Below are positions 1-14,379 of a DNA stretch of 64,000 bases, piece after piece; positions within the stretch are counted from its first letter, which is position 1, and each line of letters begins with the position of its first letter. The DNA is from Epiperipatus broadwayi (Eukaryota; Onychophora; Udeonychophora; Euonychophora; Peripatidae). A program made the position numbers and the translations under genes. The notes under the pieces are model-generated. The model had not been told where the DNA came from, made no database searches, and saw only the letters and a program-made list of their open reading frames with translations. The stretch covers positions 6,804,501 through 6,868,500 of the forward strand of contig JAQFVV010006255.1 of NCBI GenBank assembly GCA_028023455.1. The letters run 5' to 3'.

Positions 1-1704
1 TTGGCTATAGATGTGGTTTATGTGAAAATAGGAGAATATAGAACACATTTTAAAAATATACAATGTTGAAAGACTAACAGAAAAAAAGATTACTAAAAGT
101 GGAAAAAATTTAAAGATTAAAAAAAAAGTGAAAGAGATGTTATGATGTACTGGTTTAGATGTTTAATGAAATTAGGCATATGAGGCTAAATTAGTGAAAT
201 AGCTTTTATTAAAATGAAATAATAAAAAAATCAGAACAGAAGAACTTATTTGGTAAAGAGTAAGAAGAAAAGGAGTTTATTAAAGTTTAACTTGGTTAAA
301 AGGATTTCTACACATCTAGCCTGTTCATAAAAACATCCGATTTTATTTTAAAAAGAACCATTTTATATCATCATATAGTTCTATAACTTGTAGTTCTTTA
401 CTGTAATAAACTATACAATTGAATATTGTTGTATGCATATTTAAATGAATCATATATAAAATAAACTTAATTGCCTGGTTGTTTGGACTTTATTTGGGTA
501 TATATATATTAACTGTATAAAAAGAAACTAATAATAATTATGACTTTCATCTAGAAATTTCAAATAAAGTATATACTGAAAAAAAAATTTCTTCATGTTA
601 TTTTCAGGATAGACTATTTGTTAAATAGAAATTTAGCTAGATTAAACTTATTAAAAGGTTTATATTGTAGAAATAATGGTGTAATAAAATTTGAGATATT
701 TTAATAAAATAAATATTTAATTGATATTGGATACAGTTATAAAAGAAAAAATAAATTTTTAAACTAGCTTTATATATATATATTGTAACCTGATCGGATG
801 ATCACTCACCAACTATTATGTATGGTAGATACGAACGAAAAAACTTCTCAGTTTAATCAGATTTCTTTCTGTTATACAAAATTTCTAATAATATCAATCT
901 TATTCATTTCATGTCTAATGTATTACTATATCAATATTAACAAACTGTTTAACAATAATCATGAGACTTGTTATCCAATCATCCAGCAAAGTACCCCTTT
1001 TTAACATTGAGTATATACCAAAAGCATATCCTCGATGGCATAGGAATATCATAAACACTACACTAAAATATCAATGATACTCCAATGACTCACAATAAAA
1101 TAAATTATATCAAATATTAAAATTTCCTATATTAAATTTAATAATAATATAATATTCATTTATCTATTGAAATTATTGTATACTATTTTTTTATTAATAT
1201 TCTTTAACTCAATCAACATCTCAGGTAACTATTGTTTTTTAAACGAATAAGTTAATTTACATAACCAAATGTAGAGAGGGATTTTACTTACATCCAGCTA
1301 CATTTAAAAAAAATTATAAACTGACTAAAAACTAAATTAAAATTATTAACTAACACTTATCATTATTAATTACTCTAAACAATTTTAAAACAATTTTTTA
1401 TCACTAATGTAATCATTTTTATTTTTATAAGACATGTTAATTATTCACTTTCATTATGATCATTGAGAATAATGATGAAAGTTTGAATTAATTAATATTT
1501 TAAAATAAAGTATTAAATGTCTTAAACAATTGCATTGTTCTTATCTATTATCTTATTTTAGATTATGTGCAATAATACCAAATATATTCAATTATAATAT
1601 ATGTATGGCTAGGATGATGAACAATGACTTGGGAACAAGAAATAAGACTCTCAACACTTTATTACTTTTAAAACAAACATGAAAATTTATTATAATAGTA
1701 ATAT

Positions 1705-1739
1705 ATTAAATATCAGCCTTTTACAGGCTGATATTTAAT
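1705..1739. repeat. Perfect 15-bp inverted repeat (hairpin)
   Basis: The arms at 1705-1719 and 1725-1739 are perfectly complementary, with a 5-base loop. The inner part of the stem reads ATCAGCCT and AGGCTGAT. The same core occurs in the longer palindrome at 34099-34151. Its function is unknown. It is too short for a classical MITE but too perfect for random AT-rich sequence. Confidence 0.7.
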
Positions 1740-4498
1740 GTATTTACAATTATAAACATTGTGCTATATAAATAAATGCTTATTTATATAGTAGTAATAT
1801 GAAAAATTTTAAATAATTTACATATATCCTAAATTTAATAAACAATATTTAAAATATTATAACAAAACTTTATAAACTAGTATTAAATAAGTAATTATAA
1901 TAAACTAAAATAATTCATACTTCATTTTAACATTATTTACAAATAAGATATAGTATATTCCATACTTTACCCCATTAACATTAAGATACTTCTTACAATT
2001 TTATATTAAAAATATATCAACAAAAATATGCAATTTGTATTTTCATATATTCTTTTACATCCTCATTCCTTCACCTTTAATCTTCATATAATATCTAATT
2101 ACAACTCTATAACTTATATTATTTTTTCTATTTTTATTATTTTGTTATAAAATAAATATTTACTTATTTTACCTGTTCATTAAGATATGACACTTCATTA
2201 CATATCAGGTTTTCTTTCAATATCATATTTCTTATACCTCATACTTTTATTTTGTATTTTGATCTCCTATATTTAATAAAAAATATTCATAAAATATTTC
2301 TTCTTACATTCTTTAACATCCTATTTATTTTGTGCTTCATCATTTTTGCAATAAATTGATTTACCTTATCATAATTTAAAAGTTTAGTTATTACTGCTAC
2401 TTAAACCTTCAATTTTCTTATACGATGTATATACCAGTAAGATTTTTCATGATAACAAGTGTGGATGGATATTTTATAAAAATTACAATAAATAATACCA
2501 TGGACTACATATAATGTAAGGCCACATTTTATATTGTGTTTACCTTAATTTTCTATCTTGGCTACTATTTCAAGCTCTTACACATTTTTAAAAAATGTTA
2601 CTATCCATTGTACCATAAAAATTCTGACTTACTCTATACTATCATATTTAACCTAAAACAAGACATCCACACCACTACAGTATTTCCAATAAATTCTACT
2701 TTTCCATACCTTATTTAAAATCTGACACAGCACATGAAATACTTATATTGCATAAAATATAATTCATCATTTCTCTAATAACATGTAAACTTATCTTCAA
2801 TACCTTAATACTTTTGACATACCAAGAAGATGAAGAAACCAAACAAATAGTTTTATGATAGAATTTTTCATAAATATAATAAATCAGTGATATATAAAGA
2901 GATCAATCATACATACACTTAAGATACAATCATACAAACATTATAATAAATATATTCAATCCGTTATCATATACTTTTATATAAATTCACATATTATAAA
3001 TATCACACCATATTTATTTTAAGCTGATTCCATGCTTAAAGTTGAATATCAATATCTTATATTTTATTAAAAAATATATATTATCTCAATCATAACGTTT
3101 TATGATTATCATTGATGATTTTCTTGTGAATGTCATTTTTTTCATGTTTTATAATTAAAAACAAATTTTATACCCAAAATTTTTTTAAATACTTAAATCT
3201 AAAATAATATATGAAATAAATAATTTTAAGTACTTAATAATATTTTAATATTATAGTCAATTCAACTAAAATAATATACTGCATATAAAAAGTTTTCAAT
3301 TCCTTGAGCTAAATAAAAAGAAATCACAACTATTCATTGGGAGTATTTTTACTATGGCAACATAACCAACTACTACATGAAAAAAGAGAAATTTCTTGCC
3401 TCCTTTTCTCTCCTCTCCACACTTTTCTCCATTATTAATAACATAACTTGTAATATAAATCAAATCCAAGTTATTTCCTTATATGTTATTTATAAAATTA
3501 CTTCATGCTTTAGTAAATATATTTTATTATATTCTTTTTTTTAAAGATCTCATTGCGTACTACAAATATCAAAAACATATACTTGCAGAATTAGAAAGTT
3601 CTCATATTACTCTTCTGAATAATTCATATTTAAAATAGTCAATAATTACAAATATCTAATGATATTAAAGTTAGTATTTATAAACTTTTTGATAATATTT
3701 AATTTGTATTATATCTTTCTCTTAGGCCATTATCATCTTTACAATGTCATAAATAAATTTATATCTTTAAACATCAATAGCCTCAATGAATATAAGTAAT
3801 TATATTTATCATTATTAAAGATAAGATTTAATAGAAAATGTTTTCTATCATAAGGCATATGAAAATAAATAATTTTATTATATCTCCTTTTCATTTTAGG
3901 TAGTAAAAATGGTTTAATAACCTGCAATTTCTTTTGTTGAAGTACATTTTATCTAATTGAATGAAGTTTTGTTTGAATCATTATCATAAGTTTGTAGTTA
4001 TCATATGTAGAGTAGTTTGCTTCATATTCCATGAAGAAATTAACAAATGTTATTTAGAATTATTACTATTAACTTTTATTACAAAAATGATAATATTTTA
4101 ATAAATTTACACTGAAAATTTTTATGACAAGAAAATAGGGTTTGCTTCTCTAATGATTTCTTGAATTATCAGTTCTTATCGGCTGCTTATCTTCTATTAT
4201 CTGATTGGTTAATTACCTTCAGATGTCTAGCTAAAATGAATATTAGTGTCTACAATTTTAAAAAGAATTAAGATTCTTAATTTTAACAATGCAAAATTTA
4301 AATTATCTTTTAATGATAAAATACTCTTTATTTAAAATTAAATTCTAACATCTAAATTTTATAATTTACATTATTATTCTAACTATTGATTTTATGAACT
4401 TTTATGAAATATATATGATTAAAAAATAATATTTATTATTTATAATTAACAACTTGAATATTGTACCAGGAAGTAAATTTCATTTTATTATTAAATGA

Positions 4499-4519
4499 AT
4501 GTGTGTGTGTGTGTGTGTG
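4499..4519. repeat. Short (GT)n microsatellite
   Basis: About nine uninterrupted GT units directly follow a run of AT-rich DNA. It is an ordinary dinucleotide microsatellite. Confidence 0.8.
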
Positions 4520-5834
4520 CATCTATTAACAAATCTTTCCCCAATTATTTTATCATTAACTAAATAATTTTAAAATAATGAATAAATAGTAATTTTCAAT
4601 TTCATTATTAATAATGATAACAAAGATCAATTTTAATCATTCTAATTACTGATTAAAAATACTTTACATGATTTTAACTATTATTTATATTTTATTTTAA
4701 AATAAATAATATAATTTATAATAGATTTTTTATTAGTCACTACACAAAATTTACATTTTTTATTAAAATTGACCATTAACAACCCTTACAATGATGTACC
4801 AAATAGAAAGGCTACAATATATATAATTTCTGAAAAAGAGAAAAAAATAAAATTAAAAAAAAAGAGGAATTAAGATTGTTATTTCCAAAGTAATTATGTG
4901 TTACATAAAAAAGTGTTTATCAATTGTTATGAGTAGAATAATTTTTTAAAATATATTTCTTGTAAAAATCAATTGAATGGATAGAAGATTGATATCAGGA
5001 TTATTTAAAAAGTGACAGGCATACATAGGCTTCTAGCTCAGTTTGGCAGTCCAATGTTAAAATGGTATCATTTTTAATTTTAAAAAATGATTTTTGCAAA
5101 GCAGTATAATATTGTAGAGTTTACAAATCCATGTGCTAAACTCTTGCTGAAAGCTGATCATAACTGATCAAACCATGTAATCAATTTTATTAAAAGAAAT
5201 TTAAATATATATATCTTGGAGTAATTATTATGTAGTCTTATATATTGACACATCCCAAATCATGACTGTTTCAACTATTATTTGACTGAAATAAAAAATT
5301 TTGAATTGGAAACCTGTTGCTACAAAAAAAGACAAATGAAATTCATTTATTGAGAAAGCTATAAAAGGGGAGGGGGGGGATAGAACCAAGACATTGACTA
5401 AACTATTCTCTACAACAATTATGAGACATTCAACTAAACAAAAAAAAAAAAAACTAATAAAAATCCAAGAAGATGAAATACTGTAGTGTATACACATCTA
5501 ACCTCATAAATATTATTGTTGTAGAAAAATAAATAAATGAAAATATTAATTTTTTTTTAGTAATTTTATTGAAAAGTTTCTTTTTTTTTTCATTTGGTTA
5601 AGATGAAATTGGAACAAAAAATAAAATAAAAAGAAAGATTCAAATTAAAGTTGTTTTTTTATTATTGTAAAATGAATTTTTAGAGGGCAAGGAAATGTTG
5701 ATTATTATGAGAACATCTTCAAAAAGTTTATATGTATTAGCTTTGGGGTTTATCATATCATTTATTATCTTTTTATATTCTTTTATATACATGTTAACTT
5801 TATGATATAAACATAATTTCAGACATTTTAATAT

Positions 5835-6020
5835 TCTTATCCCTATTAAGAATCCATTTTGTGAATTACTGGTATGTTACTGATTTTACTGAATTGCACA
5901 TGAATATGAAATAAGATCTGAGTGTTAAATAAAGACCTAGTATATTTCTCTTGTTTATAATCTCTAGAGCTCTTGAAATTCCAAAGATAGTTTAGGCATA
6001 ATGATATATATATATTGTAC
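5835..6020. repeat. Dispersed repeat family, copy 1
   Basis: This stretch aligns by eye with about 13675-13840. Shared blocks include an AAATAAAG motif, TTGTTTATAATCT, a CTTGA followed by CCAAAG, and AATGATATATA at the right end. The order and spacing are the same in both copies. No ORF and no terminal repeats are visible, so the class (solo LTR, LINE tail or SINE) is undetermined. A small 7-bp hairpin (CTAGGTC/GACCTAG, about 6057-6076) lies just to the right of it. Confidence 0.5.
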
Positions 6021-6109
6021 CAGTCACTTCTATCTTTTGATCACTGAGGGTGCCACTAGGTCTCTAACGACCTAGAAATTTAATTTATGGTAATAATGAT
6101 GATGATGAA

Positions 6110-7660
6110 TGCTAGACCCAGGGAGAGGAAGAGATCTTTAAGATTGTTCAGACAATTGAGAAAAGAATGCCAAGATAAATGTTAGCCAAAATAATTCTAA
6201 ATAAGTATTTATCAGAGAGTTACAAGAGTACTGAAAACATTAAATACTCTGGCAGATAAGTTTGTTTTCTCACCTATAATTTAAAAGAGAGGGATTTATA
6301 ATATCTTCCTTCTAGCACTTTATAAAAACCAATTCCAGTTTTCTATTTGAAGAATTCAAAAATAATGCAGTCTGCAAGGAATACTACAAAACAGTGCAAG
6401 CAAGCTTTTCTTGGCCTGGAATAAGGCAAAAGGACCAATAATGACATATATCTGCAGAATAGCTCATGATAAATCATTTTTAGGATTATCAAAGTTGATC
6501 CAAATGCAAGACAATAAAAAATAGAACTAGAGAAAATTACAATTATGCATAATCTTAAATAGAAGAAAACAAAATCTCCAATTTAGGAAAAATAGAACAT
6601 TATACTCGATAAACTGCCAACCAAAAGATATTTACAATCTGCAGGAAATGCAAACTAAACTTAGCTAATTTAATTACAGTATAACAAAAAGGGGACAGGT
6701 GAGTTAAAAGAAAATTACTAATATCTACCCAAGTATTTATCAAGGGTTAGTAATGTAAAAAGAGAGACAATAACTATAAAATCTAAACTCGCAATACACT
6801 CTTGGACAAATAAATTTAAAAATATGGAATCTTAAAACTAAGATTCCAATGTGTACTGTAATAAGAAAAATACGTAAAGATATTTCAATTGAATAAGCAA
6901 AATGTATTATAAAGAGAGGTTTCTTTTAAGACTAAGCTGAGACTAATAGAGACTTAAACCCTGGTTAGAAAATGAAAACATTTTATCTTAAGGTATAAGG
7001 TTAGGTTCAGTGGATATCTTTCAGCAGTGCACACAATTTATTTCATTTGAAAGTTCCTACAAAGTTTTTGGTTTCCATATATATGTTCAGGAGGTTGGAG
7101 TCAATCCTAGAGATAAGTTCTTGTTCAGGCTTTTATTGCATGATATTGAAGAAACAACTTGGGATCTGGGGATTCATCTTTGGGCTGGTTTAGTATGGCA
7201 TGTTGTAGATAAGATTCATCATAGTGTGTAGTTTTGGCATTCTGCAGAGGCCATCGTATTTAGAAATTGAAAGACAGTAATATAATTTCAGCAAAATTTT
7301 TTAATGGCAAACAGCAAAAGATAATATTAGCAATAGTAATCTCCAGACATGGACAGAAATCTTTTAAAAATCAGGCAGCAAGCAATTCCAATCAGGATCA
7401 CAAGTAATGTCCAAAGCTGAATCAATACATGCAACAAGTAAGATAAAAGTGAATAGCTGAATAATAATCAGTCCAAAGTCCCAGGGCTATTTATGTGTAA
7501 TCTTATCTACCAAGTCATCTTTATTTAGAAGTTTTTACCCAGAGCAAATTTCTATCACAGACTTAATTAAAAATTCTGACCAGGGTTCCTATCTTATACA
7601 AAATTAATTAAAAAAAACTAATTGCAAATGTTAAGTCTGTTTTTCTTTTTTAAATTAAAT
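6110..7660. other. Unclassified sequence of higher complexity, no gene supported
   Basis: The base composition is less extreme than in the flanks and the sequence looks like old transposon or transcribed untranslated sequence. The longest frame (7010-7231, 73 codons) has no domain I recognise and no codon pattern that supports it. Motifs such as AAGTATTTATCA recur near 6205 and 6730, suggesting internal repetition. Confidence 0.3.
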
Positions 7661-7672
7661 TAAAATTAAATT

Positions 7673-7773
7673 TGTCAAGCATTGGTGGTCGAAAAGTCAG
7701 CACATCTGCCTTACAAGCAGTTGTCCCGGGTTAGTGATTTCGCTTCCTGCCAATGCTATGACACATGGAAAAA
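7673..7773 (+). mobile_element. tRNA-Val-derived SINE, copy 1
   Basis: This is a 101-bp retroposed unit starting TGTCAAGCATTGG and ending in an A tail. It is flanked by a perfect 10-bp target duplication, AAATTAAATT, at 7663-7672 and 7774-7783. The body folds like a tRNA: the acceptor strand at 7679 is GCATTGG and its partner is CCAATGC. There is a D-arm region, and an anticodon arm whose loop CTTACAA carries anticodon UAC (valine). The T arm has an enlarged loop, so it is not a functional tRNA. A second copy with identical ends is at 59018-59122. The start, tail and duplication are seen directly; LINE-driven mobilisation is inferred. Confidence 0.85.
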
Positions 7774-7783
7774 AAATTAAATT

Positions 7784-10700
7784 ACAATTAAAAAGAAAAG
7801 AAACAGGAATGCAATTAAAACTTTCCAAAATTAAAAGCTTTCTCAAAAGATTAAAACTTTTCAAATTAGAATGTTTTTACAATTTGGATAAAAAAAGTGT
7901 CAAAAGAAACTTATTTCTAAACTAAAAAGAAAACTATTGAAGACAAAATTAAAATCACAGAATTTTTAAAAAAAAATAGCTGCAGGTGTGTGATCTAGCA
8001 TATAAAACTTTCAAATAGTTTTCTGTTAAAACTATTAAAGCAATAGTTTTAATTTTGTGATGGAACTTTTGAAGCAGATAAAGCACCCAGTTCAATTGCT
8101 CCATCACAATACAAAAAATAAAATAAAAGCATTTCTGTGCAATTTTTTAAATCTTTAAACATTAAAAAACCTTCAGAAACCCAGCTGAATGTTTGCCCTG
8201 TGCTGTCTAAAACATTTTATCTTATTAATAACTTTCTCCATTCTCATAATCCTATAGACAATTTTTTTAAAAAAAAATCCACCCACTTGTTCTAAAATCT
8301 ACCCACTGTCAGGCAGTTCTTTTTTTCTAAATGTTTGATTATTATGGTGGTCCATCCTCCTGAACTTGTTTATAGAATCTCTAGTTATGTTATCATAATC
8401 TATCATTTCTTTGATCGAGCAGCTGCTGCTGCTCAACTTCATTTATTGTACTGTAGATGGCATATTATGTGAGATGGTTCATATAATATGGCCATCCATA
8501 AGAGGAAATGTGGTTATTCTTAATGTTGTCACCTGACTGAAAAAAATTTGTATATGCATTTCACCATGAATAATAGGATATTTCTCCTGGAATACCTGGT
8601 AAAGTATCCCATCTTGTCTTGCTTCACTCCAGAATGTTTTCAAAATGGCATGTCTGTACTCCTAATAATCCTATGGCTAAGCTCAGTCGGTATATAGTTA
8701 TAGTAACATTTACTACAAAGACATGCATTAAAATATAAGGGAATTAAAATAAATGACAAATGCCTATTATTATAACATAAACAAATAAATTAAGAAGAGG
8801 AGGAATCTCCATTCATTTTTATACATTACTATTTAAATTAACTAACTGTCCCATATTAAAATGCATCACTCAAGTAGCATAGGTACTTTACATGTCATAT
8901 AAAATCTTATAATTAATTTCTTTTGTTATTATTTCTTAAAATATCTTGAAAAATCAATGTTAGTCACCAATCCATTTTATTGCCATGATGTGATCTGAAA
9001 TGCTCTTCTAGAGTAAAAGCTAATGTACTTTTCTTATAGTACAATGAACTATAATTGGTTTTTTAATGCCACACTATTTACTTTTGTAATAATAAAATTA
9101 ATTTGAATAATCATGAAATAATATATAAAGATCTCAGGACTCTTTCTTTGCTAATTTTGAATATTAATCATTATATCATATTGTTGAATAAATGAATAAC
9201 ATCCTAGTAGACTTCAGGAAACATACACTTCTCTTAGTATTCTCATATAATAACAACAACAATTAATCAAAGAAATGTTAAATCTAACTAATAATCATAT
9301 TTAATCAAAATATAAATTTAGAAAATCAAAGCCTTTTCTCTAGGATGACATTCAAGTATCTAGAAAGAAAGGCTACCTTTTTATATTATTCTAATACTTA
9401 TCAACAACACAATTTAAAATCAATTTATGAAATGTAATTTTTATTTGTAAAATAATAAATAATATGCAGTTTGAAATGTATGATGAATTCAAAATAAAAT
9501 CTAGTAAATATTTGATTCTTTCAAATGCAACTACAATCTTTGGAATTATAATACTTATGCAACTTTTGCATTTTTAAGTTTGAATCTGTCTTAAAAAATG
9601 GTTATCAGATTTACCAAGATTTCTATAATATAATTAAAAATTCAGGGTGCAAGAAATCATAAATAGACAACAAAGACTAAATTCTAATAATAATAAATAC
9701 ATTTATTAACACTGAACATCACATTTACATTTTATAAAATTTATTTACAACTTTTTGCCAAAGAAAGGTCATCTGTAAACATAGGCATTGTTTTATTATA
9801 CAGGATGCAATAAAAAATAATTGATAATATAATTGCCTATTCATTTGCAAAGATTCTTGATTACTAACAAATATTTGGGTGATCTATTTTATACACATTC
9901 ATTTTAAAGTAAAAACACTTCATTATTCTGGTAACTTACTTTTAACATATTTTTCAGGCTATGTTTTTTTTTTTTTATAAAATAATCATTTATTGGGAAA
10001 AGCTTTCAAAATATAATAAACAAAAATATATAGAAGATACACTTTTATGTCTAATAAGCTAATATTGCTTATCATATTGACTTATAAGATTCTATTGATA
10101 GGATAGCATTTATAAACACACTAAAAATGTAGAAAAACTTAAATCCTATCTGACAGATGGCTGAATTTTTACCAGCAAAGTGTTATGATAATATTAATTA
10201 TCATATAAAACACAAATAATAAAAATACTGTCTGACATTTCATGCACACACATAATAAATTTTGCCCATGTCCACATAATAAATTATTTAACTCTTTTTT
10301 CTTACAAATCCATCGGCAAAATACTTCTGGATAGTGATAATGATAATATTGCATATATGCATCTCATTATACTATTAACATAAATAAACATTAAATTACT
10401 AACATATTTGTTGGTTTGCTTGTAAACTGCTGGCAAGGCACAATAGTACAATACATACCTTACTTTACTTAACTAAACACTATGGATAAAAAGTGTCCCT
10501 GAAGTTACTATACACTTCAATATTCTACTTTAACACTGCCATGACAATCTAAATACATTCATAACTTCACTTTACATGATGAAAAATAACTAAATATCTG
10601 TATGAGAGGAAAAGAAGAAAGGTTCCTCAGAGCAATAACTACATGATAGAAAACAATGGCACATTCCAATATTTTTATCTTGGGTAAATATATATGAGGA

Positions 10701-13670
10701 CAAGGTCTTAACACATGAAAGTGGAATATGTACCATGGAAAAAGTCCTCTCTAGAAATCAAGCTACACTAGCTAAGCATTTAAATAATTATAAAATATTG
10801 AAATACAATCCTCTCATGAAAAATAACTACTAAACATTGGGGAGAGTATGCTCACATACTCCAAAGTATAATATAAATAAGACACAACATTTAATAAAGC
10901 CACTTGCACCCCACACCTATTAAAATGGTACTATCATACATTCTAGGCAAAACCATGGCAAGGGTAAAAAATTATCACTGAAAAAGTTAGAGAAATATAT
11001 CTTCAATCTCTAAAAATACATACATTTAACAATGTATAAAAACAATAAATAAAATGCACATCAAATAATAAAATTTGCAATTAATAAGAGACACCTGTAT
11101 TCAATAAAAACATAAAATTTTATAAATTAAAGTGGACATAAATAACATAGGCAAATATTGCTAAATATAATATTAATAAATACTTTGTCATAAGAAAAAC
11201 TTCATAATGAAATTATTATATTATAATAATTAAAAACTATTGTGAGCTTCTGATAAATCATATACTGGCTGTTTACCCATAAAAAATAAAGTATTAATAA
11301 ATACTATGCATAAATGTAAAAAGATGTGTATCATTACCTGGAAAATGTATACCATATAATTGACTTTCAGCCAACAAGAAAACAAAATGTATAATTTTAC
11401 CTTCTAGATTATAAGAGTAAATGCACAATTATATATATATATAATTAAAAAAATACCTTGGCATAATATTAAAATAATATAATATAATAATAATAAAAGA
11501 AAAATAATAAATTATTATTATTTTAAATCACCCATAATTTTTCATTTGAGTCCCTCTGCAGTGAGCTATCTGACATAAAAACAATGTCATTTTGTTGATG
11601 AATTACTTTTAAAAGCAATGCATTCATATCTTATCATATTTTTACAACAGTAAAATACTTATGACCTTCCAGGGATAAATGATACAAAATAGCACCATTA
11701 AAAAACAATTTCTGCAAAACATTTGGATCCATTTAATCATTCATAAGTTGATTCAAAGAATCAGCTATAGCTTGTTTTAATATATGTATATATTTTAACT
11801 TCTAACAGCAAACATTATCAGAAATTTTTCATTAAATTTGTCTATGGTTATATGTTGAAAAATGAAGTTTCTTCACTAACATTTTAAATACTTCTTTTAA
11901 AAATAGTATATTTCTCAATTGAGAGCATTTAATGACAGCAATTAAGAAAATGCAATTCATTTTAAAAGTCCACAATTTGAATAATTCTTTTTTATATTTC
12001 ATAATATTGATATGCATTGAAATTATATCTTTTCCACAAAATGTTATATTAATGTATTCACTTCTTTTATATTGTAAATGTTCTCTCGGAAAACATTAAT
12101 ATAGTTATCTTAAAAAAAAGTTCATTTTATTCTATCAAACACAAGTCAGAATTTAAAAGTCTTTATCAACATATCACTTAGATAGTCAGGAATTGCACAT
12201 TTCAACATTAACTATGTAAATTTCTATTGACGCATTATTTTCTTCAAATTAAATTTCTACAGTTAGTTTGAATTTTATTTTACTAAAAATAAAAAATATT
12301 AAATAGGAATGATCCAGTATAATGTTCATTATGGTTTTAAAAGATAATGCAAAACATATTACCTTTTCACTCTATACATTTCCATTCAAGCATGGTTGGA
12401 TAAAATGAATTAATAAAAGGCAACAATTTTCTTTAGGTATTTTGTTACTTTCTTCACAGATTAGATTAAGGCATAAAAACAACTCAATATCTTTTTTTTT
12501 CAGTAATGCATTTTTAATTTAGAAGCAAAGTAACACTTTTAAATTTAGAATAGAAAAATATGAAATTAAATATTCCTCTCTTATTAGGATGAGAAAAGAA
12601 GAGTTCAATTGGGAAAGCAAGCACACACCAACAGAAAAATTTCTTATATACCTTTTATTTTAATAGGCATTTTAATTAGTCACACCCTCTAAATATCTGA
12701 TCTCTATAAAAATTATGCAAATGATAACACAGAACTAATTTAAAAATTTTGTAATATTGATCTACTTTTAATTACCACATAATAATTTAAACTTTCCCAA
12801 AGTTGAACTTAACTTTTATTAATTATTTAATTAATAATATAATAAAAAGACAATAAAATAAATAACACATTTATTATTTTTAAATTATCACTTTTTAATT
12901 TATCAGAAACTCTTAAACTTATTTATTTTAAACACTTTCAATGTTAAATTAATCATTCATTTATTTTTAAATAAATTAATAAACTAAAATTAACTCTACT
13001 TATAATAAATAACATTTTTAATAAACCACTATGCATGCACTGACAGGTAGGAAATTACATCTTTTAAATTTAACCTTTTTAATAATTAACTGACATTTTA
13101 AACTAACTTGATATCATTTTAAAATACACTAACATAATCCATATAGTTTAAGCTCTAGTAAAATGATAACTTAAATAAATTATTAATCAACTTGAAAAAC
13201 AAATTTAACAATGATATTATGACATAAATAAATCTACTAACCAGTTTATAATTTTTAAGCATAAAAATTAACTTTACTCAGTCTTATTATATCTACCTTT
13301 ATTCATTTTTCATTTTCTTTAAAACTAAGCACAAATTAAGCCCCAATTTTTCTTTTAAAAGCATACCTATTAATTAATTCTTAGGGCTACATATTATAAT
13401 AGCTTTTAAGTCATTACAAATTTTATATTTAGTACAATAACTACATGAATATTAATTATATCAATTAAGTAAAACTTAGTTACCATAATTTATACATATT
13501 TTACTTTCACAATAAATTTTATCTATTTTTCTAAAAAACTAACATGAACACATAAATTAAGCCATTGAATATAACAATGTGCAAAAGCACAGGATCACAA
13601 TATATATGTGTGTATGTGGGGGTTTACTTCATTAAATATATATATATATAATTTTGGAAATATTTTTAAG
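7784..13670. other. AT-rich non-coding DNA, no gene seen
   Basis: No domain-bearing frame was found. 9690-12060 is somewhat less monotonous and, read on the minus strand, has poly(A)-signal-like AATAAA motifs near 9690-9760. It could be a long 3' untranslated region or old repeat, but nothing confirms this. An A/T-interrupted stretch at 8240-8700 resembles degraded repeat DNA without an identifiable domain. Confidence 0.5.
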
Positions 13671-13674
13671 TGCC

Positions 13675-13840
13675 CTTTATTCTTATAACTCTCTTCTGCG
13701 AACTACTGCTATGTGCAACTGATTTCATCATAGAAGAAGCTAGATCTAAACCTTAAATAAAGAACAGGTTTATTCCTTTTGTTTATAATCTTTAAAAGTC
13801 CTTGAGATCCCAAAGCTAATTTATAAAATAATGATATATA
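13675..13840. repeat. Dispersed repeat family, copy 2
   Basis: This is the partner of 5835-6020, in the same orientation, sharing TTGTTTATAATCT, CCTTGAGATCCCAAAG and AATGATATATA. This copy lacks the small hairpin that lies to the right of copy 1. The class is undetermined. Confidence 0.5.
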
Positions 13841-14379
13841 AAATATATACATATGCATAGATGCCTATATATTTTTTTAGGATTAGATAGTGCTGACATA
13901 AAACTCATCTTTAAATTTCATTCACTTAATATTATAGATTTTGTGATGGTTATCTTTTTATTGATTGCCTGTGCATGCAAAGGAACAAATGGTCCAGTGT
14001 ATTGATGATAATCCTAGCATATTTATGTATATTATCAAAAGTGGAAATTTAATCTATTATATTTCTTTTTTTATATATTTAAATAGATCATACAATATAA
14101 TATAAAACAAAGATAAAATAACAAGTATTATTATTATCATTATTATTAAAATAAGCAAATAGTTTATACTTTGTGGCTAATTATGAATCAAAATATATAA
14201 AATGCACTAACATGCACAAGCACACAAAACTAAAAACAAATAAAGCAAATATATATTATTTTAATATCTATTCATTAAATGGCTAAGCACTTTCAAGGTT
14301 CAAGCCCTCATAATCATAGCTGTATTACAAAATATAATAAATTGACTTGGAGTGATGCAAATTTATGCAAATGAAATAA

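Larger units (their letters stand above)
1..5834. other. AT-rich non-coding DNA, no gene seen
   Basis: I see no coding sequence with a recognisable domain here. The open frames are short and biased by AT content. The only structured items are the hairpin at 1705-1739, a short (GT)n run at about 4500-4519, a pyrimidine-rich stretch near 3395-3435 and homopolymer A or G runs near 5365-5455. Confidence 0.6.

Noticed and set aside
5228-5497. 89-codon minus-strand frame
   Set aside because: It crosses A- and G-homopolymer runs and has no recognisable motif.
7010-7231. 73-codon frame as a small gene
   Set aside because: No homology that I recognise, no domain and no codon signature. It is retained only as unclassified sequence.
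7673-7773. Functional tRNA-Val gene
   Set aside because: The acceptor and anticodon arms fit, but the T loop is about twice normal size. Both copies have A tails and target duplications, so it is a SINE.
7734-7925. 63-codon frame overlapping SINE copy 1
   Set aside because: It begins inside the SINE and runs through its A tail into Lys-coding AT-rich DNA; no domain.
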